Positions 60,232 to 64,000 of a stretch of DNA of 64,000 bases are shown here, piece after piece. Below the pieces are notes generated by a model. It worked only from the letters and a program-made list of their open reading frames with translations. It did not search any database and was not told the origin of the DNA. Each line of letters opens with the position of its first letter. The stretch's first letter is position 1. Origin of the DNA: Panacagrimonas sp046594215 (GTDB lineage Bacteria; Pseudomonadota; Gammaproteobacteria; Nevskiales; Nevskiaceae); the NCBI GenBank assembly GCA_046594215.1, contig JBKJPX010000057.1:1-64000 (forward strand). The letters are read 5' to 3'. The translations under genes were made by a program, and so were the position numbers.

Positions 60232-60338
60232 GGGTTTCCTCGGGCACAGGCTTCGTGTGGCCTGCGGTTTCGGCACCCCGCCACGTTATCGGCGCGGGTG
60301 GGGCGCGGCCCCACCCTAAACGGTGGCTGGACGCCCCT

Positions 60339-60381
60339 GTGGCCCGGACGCTGAATTTCGCGAAGCCAAAGTGCCGGGGCC
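60339..60381 (-). repeat. dispersed intergenic repeat, copy 4 (inverted)
   Basis: Read on the minus strand, GGCTTCGCGAAATTCAGCGT followed by CCGGGCCACAGG repeats the core of copies 1-3. It lies between the EamA stop and the acxC start, in the acxC leader. Confidence 0.6.
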
Positions 60382-60431
60382 GTCCCCCCGAAATCCCGAC
60401 CCATAAGCCCCGGACTGCGTCGCTGTTACGC

Positions 60432-61334
60432 CTACGCGGGTTTCGTGGCAGGAACCAGCCATTGAGCCAGCAGGATTCCTGCCGCGATCAGCACCGCGCC
60501 GGCCACGTGAAATCCCTGCAGCCGCTCCCCGAGAAAGATCGCCGACAGCACCGTCCCGAATACCGGCATCAGGTGCAGGAACTGCCCCGCCCGGTTCGCG
60601 CCGATCAGCTCCACCGCCCGGTTGAAGCACAGGTAGGCCAGCAGCGAGGGGAACACCGTGACGTAGGCGATCGCGACCAGGGTCGGTGCGTCGAAGTGGA
60701 TCTGCCGGAACTCCAGGTGCTCGACCGCGTAAACCGGCAGCAGCATCAGCGAGCCCAGCGCGAAGGTCGCTGCGCAGAAACTCAGCGGGTGGACCTGCGG
60801 CCGCTGGCGCAACAACACCGAGTACATCCCGTAGAAGACCACCGCCAGGAAGATGATGCCGTCGCCCGGACGCAGCGCCAGGCCGAGCAGGGCTTCCAGC
60901 GAGCCGTGCGAGATGATCACCGCCACGCCGACCAGCGAGATCAGCAGCGCCAGCATCTGCACCTTGCGCACCGGCTCGCGGTAGACCAGGAACGAGCCGA
61001 GCACGATCAGCAGCGGCATCGTCGACTGCAGCAGCACCGCGTTCATCACGGTGGTGGTGTTCAGGCCGAAATACACCATCGAGTTGAACGTCGCGACGCC
61101 GAGCAGGGACAGCAGCGCCAGCCGCAAGGGATTCGCGGTCAACGCCGGCCAGTCGCGACCCAGGTGCGGCCATGCGAATCCGATCACCAGCAGGAAGGCG
61201 CCGAACCAGCGCCAGAATGCGAGCGCGATCGGCGGGATGTGCTCGTGCACCGCGCGGCCGAGCACGAAGTTGCCCGACCAGAACAAGGTCGCGAAGACGA
61301 GCAGCAGCGGGGCGGTGGACCAGAGGCGGGTCAT
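60432..61334 (-). CDS. EamA/RhaT-type drug-metabolite exporter
   Basis: The 300-residue protein has ten hydrophobic segments in two EamA repeats. FATLFWSGNFVLGR and PPIALAFWRWFGAFLLV start the first; IIFLAVVFYGMYSVLLRQRP and LSAIFLGERLQGFHVAGAVLIAAGI (in parts) belong to the second. EamA proteins export amino acids or metabolites. It is in the same orientation as the acetone carboxylase genes and upstream of them, 201 bases from acxC, so shared transcription is possible but not clear. Confidence 0.9.
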   Translation of the reverse strand: MTRLWSTAPLLLVFATLFWSGNFVLGRAVHEHIPPIALAFWRWFGAFLLVIGFAWPHLGRDWPALTANPLRLALLSLLGVATFNSMVYFGLNTTTVMNAVLLQSTMPLLIVLGSFLVYREPVRKVQMLALLISLVGVAVIISHGSLEALLGLALRPGDGIIFLAVVFYGMYSVLLRQRPQVHPLSFCAATFALGSLMLLPVYAVEHLEFRQIHFDAPTLVAIAYVTVFPSLLAYLCFNRAVELIGANRAGQFLHLMPVFGTVLSAIFLGERLQGFHVAGAVLIAAGILLAQWLVPATKPA

Positions 61335-61469
61335 GGGCGCGGACTATAGGGGCGGCGCCAGGACGAAGGAATCCACGGCAGCCATCGCCTTCGCATTGCT
61401 TTCTACCCATCAGGGTAAAGCGCAGTCCCCGGCGTCGGACGACGGGTCGAGCAGGCGGAATCACCTCGC

Positions 61470-61657
61470 GTTCCGCAGAGATCGGTCGCGCTGTTACCCG
61501 TGATCGCGACCGAGCCGCCCATTGCGACGCCGTCTTCGTCACCGTCGTCGGACTCGCTGATCGAGATCACCCTGGGCGATCCCACGGTGCGCGTACGCGG
61601 TGCTGTTGATGTCCTGCAACTGCGCACCGTGATCGATTGTCTGGCACGCCGCACATG
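61470..61657 (+). pseudogene. IS66 TnpA (Orf1) C-terminal fragment
   Basis: The plus-strand frame running through VALLPVIATEPPIATPSSS and, after a Ser-rich linker, DSLIEITLGDPTVRVRGAVD ends at TGA 61655-61657. Hydrophobic LLPVxxxEP followed by xIxLGxxxVRVxxxxD is the usual end of IS66-family TnpA. The N-terminal HTH part is missing. The bases between the EamA gene and here contain no other gene. Confidence 0.65.
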
Positions 61658-62002
61658 ATCGGCCCGCCCTCGGGCACGCGGGTCTGGCTGGCGGCGGGGG
61701 TGACGGATCTGCGCAAGGGTTTTGATGACTTGGCCGCCCTGGTGCAGGAAGCCCTCAGGGACGATCCGTTCTCCGGCCTAGTCTTCTGCTTCCGCGGCCG
61801 GCGCGGCGACATCGTGAAACTGCTCTGGTGGGATGGTGATGGCCTGTGTCTGTTTGCCAAGCGCCTGGAGTGCGGCCGCTTCGTCTGGCCGCAGGCCGTT
61901 TCGGGCACTGTGCATCTGACGCCAGCACAACTCTCGATGCTGCTCGAAGGGATTGATTGGCGGCGTCCCGAGCGAACCTGGAAGCCTGCGAAAGCCGCCT
62001 GA
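61655..62002 (+). CDS. tnpB: IS66-family TnpB (Orf2)
   Basis: The ATG at 61655 overlaps the TnpA stop (ATGA), the standard IS66 arrangement, and gives 115 residues: PSGTRVWLAAGVTDLRKGFD, LVQEALRDDPFSGLVFCFRG (in parts), DIVKLLWWDGDGLCLFAKRLE, FVWPQA. This is the conserved TnpB core, apparently intact, although its partners are broken. TnpB is an accessory transposition protein of unknown mechanism. Confidence 0.88.
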   Translation: MIGPPSGTRVWLAAGVTDLRKGFDDLAALVQEALRDDPFSGLVFCFRGRRGDIVKLLWWDGDGLCLFAKRLECGRFVWPQAVSGTVHLTPAQLSMLLEGIDWRRPERTWKPAKAA

Positions 62003-62030
62003 TCTTGCGCGCTTTTTGCATCAGCAATGC

Positions 62031-62300
62031 ATGCTCGATGCGCCCATCAATCAGGATCTTCCAGATGAGGTAGAGGCCCTGCGCGCGCTGCTAATCGAGA
62101 GCCGCGTGCAGACCGCGAAGCTGAGCGGGACGGGCCGCCTTCACGAGCTGCACATCAAAAAGCTCGAGCTGCAGCTGGCCAAGCTGCGACGCATGCGGCT
62201 TGGTCGCTCCTCGGAAAAGATTGCCCAGCAGACCGAGCAGGCCGTCCCGGCCTGACTCAAACCAACGAGCCTCCACGAAAAACGGGGCGATTCAGGTCGG
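62031..62300 (+). pseudogene. IS66 TnpC transposase, N-terminal fragment, and IS right end
   Basis: The frame from the ATG at 62031 gives LPDEVEALRALLIESR, HIKKLELQLAKLRRMRLGRS and SSEKIAQQTEQ before a TGA at 62253-62255. This is the coiled-coil and leucine-rich N-terminus of the DDE transposase TnpC. The catalytic domain (about 400 residues) is missing. The following GAGCCTCCACGAAAAACGG to about 62300 looks like the IS end, so an internal deletion removed most of tnpC. Confidence 0.75.
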
Positions 62301-62611
62301 ATCCGAAGCAAGGTTTGAGCGATGGCCCTATTGAAGTATCGCCACTGAGGACATCTGGTTTCCTCCGGGGTAGTCCACGGCCCTTCTTCCAGAGTGGGCC
62401 AGCGCACCGACGCCCCGTTTCTATTTCGATACCTTATTGCTGCCAAGCATCCAGCGAGGGCCCTTTATCAGGCCGCTGTCCGCAGGTCGGCCAAGCCTGC
62501 AACGACGCGCGCGCCAAGCGCCGATGCCCACGTGACAGAACAAGCTCGCAGCGGTTGGCGCGTAGGTCAGGCCACCCGAGATTAAGAGAGTCCATGGCCT
62601 GGAGGTTTACG
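62301..62611. other. intergenic region after the IS66 remnant
   Basis: No gene is supported. A frame open across this stretch into the Ig-like protein is Arg/Pro/Ser-rich and lacks a signal sequence. Ribosome-binding sequence GGAGG at 62601-62605 belongs to the next gene. Confidence 0.5.
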
Positions 62612-63943
62612 GTGAGTATTCAACGTCGATTCGCCCGGTTGGCCCTTTCGCTGCTGACAGTTTTTGTCCTGATCGGTGTCTGTCTGCCATCCGCACACGC
62701 CCAGAACAAACCCAAGGCGCCTGTCATCGAGCAGTTCGATGTTGAATCCGAGGACCAGCTCGTTGCGGGCTCCAAGCTGAGGTTCACCATCGAAGGAAGC
62801 TCCAGGGCATCGGCCAGCGTCCGGATCAGCGGAATAAATCGGAGAATCCCGCTGAAGGAAATTGAAGAGGGTGTCTACGAAGGCAGTTACACGGTCAAAA
62901 CCGGCGACAGAATCACCGACGACAGCGCGGCACGCGCGACCTTGAAGCGCGGCAATCGCTCGACCAGCGCTGTGCTGCAGGAATCTCTCGGCGTCACCGC
63001 TGCGGAGACCACGGTTGCTCCAGTGATAACGCCGAATGTGCAGTCAATCGAAAGCTTCACCTCCACGCCGATCGAGAAGATCGAGCCTGGCGCCGACCTT
63101 GAATTCCTGATGATCGGGACACCCGGAGGCCAAGCGTCCGTGAGCATCGAAGGACTCCCCAGCAGCGTGGCATTGCGCGAGGCCAAAAACGGCCGCTACG
63201 AGGGCCAATACACCATCCGCCGCGCGGACAAGATCCCCTCTCAAGCGCGGGTCTTCGGCACCCTTGTCGTTGGCGGCAAGACGCTGCGCACCAGTCTGAA
63301 TCAGGCCCTGACCGCAGTCGCCAAGCGGCCGTTAATCCGAAATCTTTCGCCTGGTGACGGCGAAACCTTGGGAGCAGGCAATCTGACCTCGATCTCTGGC
63401 AGCTTCGAGGACAGCGGCGGCCTAGGAATCGACCCAAAAAGCGTGAGGTTGGTGGTCGCCGGTACGGATGTCACTCGAAACACCGTGATCACGTCGCAGT
63501 TCTTCAACTACAGGACTGATCTGCAGCCAGGGGCTTATACCGCCACGGTCACGGCCAAAGACCTTGCCGGTAATGCGGTGAACCAGGCCTGGACGTTCAA
63601 GGTGTCGGCACCGGCGGCGACCACAACAACCGCTCTGCCGCTGCAGATTCTGAGCCCTGCGAGCAACACCGAGATCGGAACCGGTGTCACCCAAGTCCGC
63701 GGTCGCACTGCGCCGGATGCCATGGTCGAAGTCCAGGCGATCGGGGTATCCGCGATTTTCGGGGTTTTCGGCTTCTCGCAAAATCAGCCGGTGCAATCGA
63801 CGCGCGCTGATGCCAACGGCAATTTTGCCTTCAACTTCCAGCCCCAGGCGACCACCAAGGGCACGCGCTACGAGATCAACGTGACCGCTTCAAAGAATGG
63901 CCTGAGCCAGGTCGCGAATCTCAAGCTATTCCTGAAGCAATGA
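62612..63943 (+). CDS. exported protein with repeated Ig-like domains
   Basis: I choose the GTG at 62612 because GGAGG lies seven bases upstream; the ATG at 62594 is the alternative. The 443-residue product has a signal peptide (SIQRRFARLALSLLTVFVLI in parts, cleavage after AHA). Two similar domains follow: (SKLRFTIEGSSRASASVRIS in parts...GVYEGSYTVKTGDRI) and (ADLEFLMIGTPGGQASVSIEG...GRYEGQYTIRRADKI). Two bacterial Ig-like domains come next, with GAYTATVTAKDLAGNAVNQAW (in parts) and a Big-type end. No enzyme motif. It is probably an envelope or secreted adhesin-like protein. Confidence 0.82.
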   Translation: MSIQRRFARLALSLLTVFVLIGVCLPSAHAQNKPKAPVIEQFDVESEDQLVAGSKLRFTIEGSSRASASVRISGINRRIPLKEIEEGVYEGSYTVKTGDRITDDSAARATLKRGNRSTSAVLQESLGVTAAETTVAPVITPNVQSIESFTSTPIEKIEPGADLEFLMIGTPGGQASVSIEGLPSSVALREAKNGRYEGQYTIRRADKIPSQARVFGTLVVGGKTLRTSLNQALTAVAKRPLIRNLSPGDGETLGAGNLTSISGSFEDSGGLGIDPKSVRLVVAGTDVTRNTVITSQFFNYRTDLQPGAYTATVTAKDLAGNAVNQAWTFKVSAPAATTTTALPLQILSPASNTEIGTGVTQVRGRTAPDAMVEVQAIGVSAIFGVFGFSQNQPVQSTRADANGNFAFNFQPQATTKGTRYEINVTASKNGLSQVANLKLFLKQ

Positions 63944-64000
63944 CCGCTGGGGAATAGGGGTAGAAGGAGCTAAAAAACAAACGTCAGCGTCGACAGGATG

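Noticed and set aside
60255..61349. 364-codon plus-strand Gln/Arg/His-rich frame
   Set aside because: It is antisense of the EamA exporter, which has a full set of membrane helices.

Overview
The window is high-GC chromosomal DNA of a gammaproteobacterium. The best taxonomic clue is the run infC-rpmI-rplT-pheS-pheT-ihfA-merR-tRNA-Pro (46.1-51.7 kb), an order known from Pseudomonas and Xanthomonas relatives. I cannot name the genus. The rest (acyl-CoA metabolism, acetone carboxylase, an OmpA with thrombospondin type-3 repeats, DUF1329, an uptake hydrogenase) fits an aerobic environmental heterotroph that uses trace gases and small carbon compounds.

Layout. 1-3.2 kb: the tail of an IS3-type transposase, a small membrane protein, a ParA-like ATPase, an aldo/keto reductase and an EF-hand peptide. 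3.25-19.4 kb, minus strand: one long, tightly packed hydrogenase operon. In transcription order it holds a cytosolic group 2a (Huc/HupSL-like) [NiFe] small and large subunit, a HiPIP-like four-cysteine protein, an endopeptidase, an unknown protein, a TPR protein, two tiny membrane proteins, a NifU/Rieske fusion (HucE-like), an NHL-repeat protein, HypF, HypC, a SIS-domain protein, HypD, HypE, an unknown protein, HypA lacking its zinc domain, HypB and a nickel permease. 19.4-22.3 kb: an OmpW-like porin, a free-standing zinc ribbon and a HoxA-like sigma-54 activator. Good -24/-12 promoters precede both the hydrogenase and ompW, with repeated palindromes as likely activator sites. 22.5-37.1 kb: ordinary chromosome with a VTT membrane protein, an RcnB-like protein, enoyl-CoA hydratase, transglutaminase-like and GST-like proteins, tRNA-Ala, a LOG-family hydrolase, acyl-CoA synthetase, acyl-CoA dehydrogenase, OmpA, DUF2505 and DUF1329. 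37.2-38.1 kb: rfbA.

38,146-46,154: an 8-kb integrative element bounded by 47-bp direct repeats of the 3' end of tRNA-Pro(GGG). It carries a tyrosine integrase, one small unknown gene and a complete head/packaging module (HK97 capsid, protease, portal, HNH nuclease, small and large terminase, adaptor). I see no tail, lysis, replication or repressor gene. It looks like a minimal capsid-encoding phage satellite, or the stripped core of a prophage.

46.2-51.8 kb: the translation/IHF cluster named above; infC apparently starts at an ATC codon. 52-64 kb: a cNMP-EAL phosphodiesterase, YnfA, an MFS symporter, an acetone carboxylase operon (gamma-beta-alpha; alpha has a histone-H1-like lysine tail), an EamA exporter, a decayed IS66 element and a secreted Ig-like protein.

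The main points for follow-up are the tailless packaging island, the unusual electron-transfer and maturation parts of the hydrogenase operon (HiPIP-like protein, zinc-less HypA plus separate zinc ribbon, no recognisable HucM), and the sigma-54 circuit that appears to join the hydrogenase with an outer-membrane protein.
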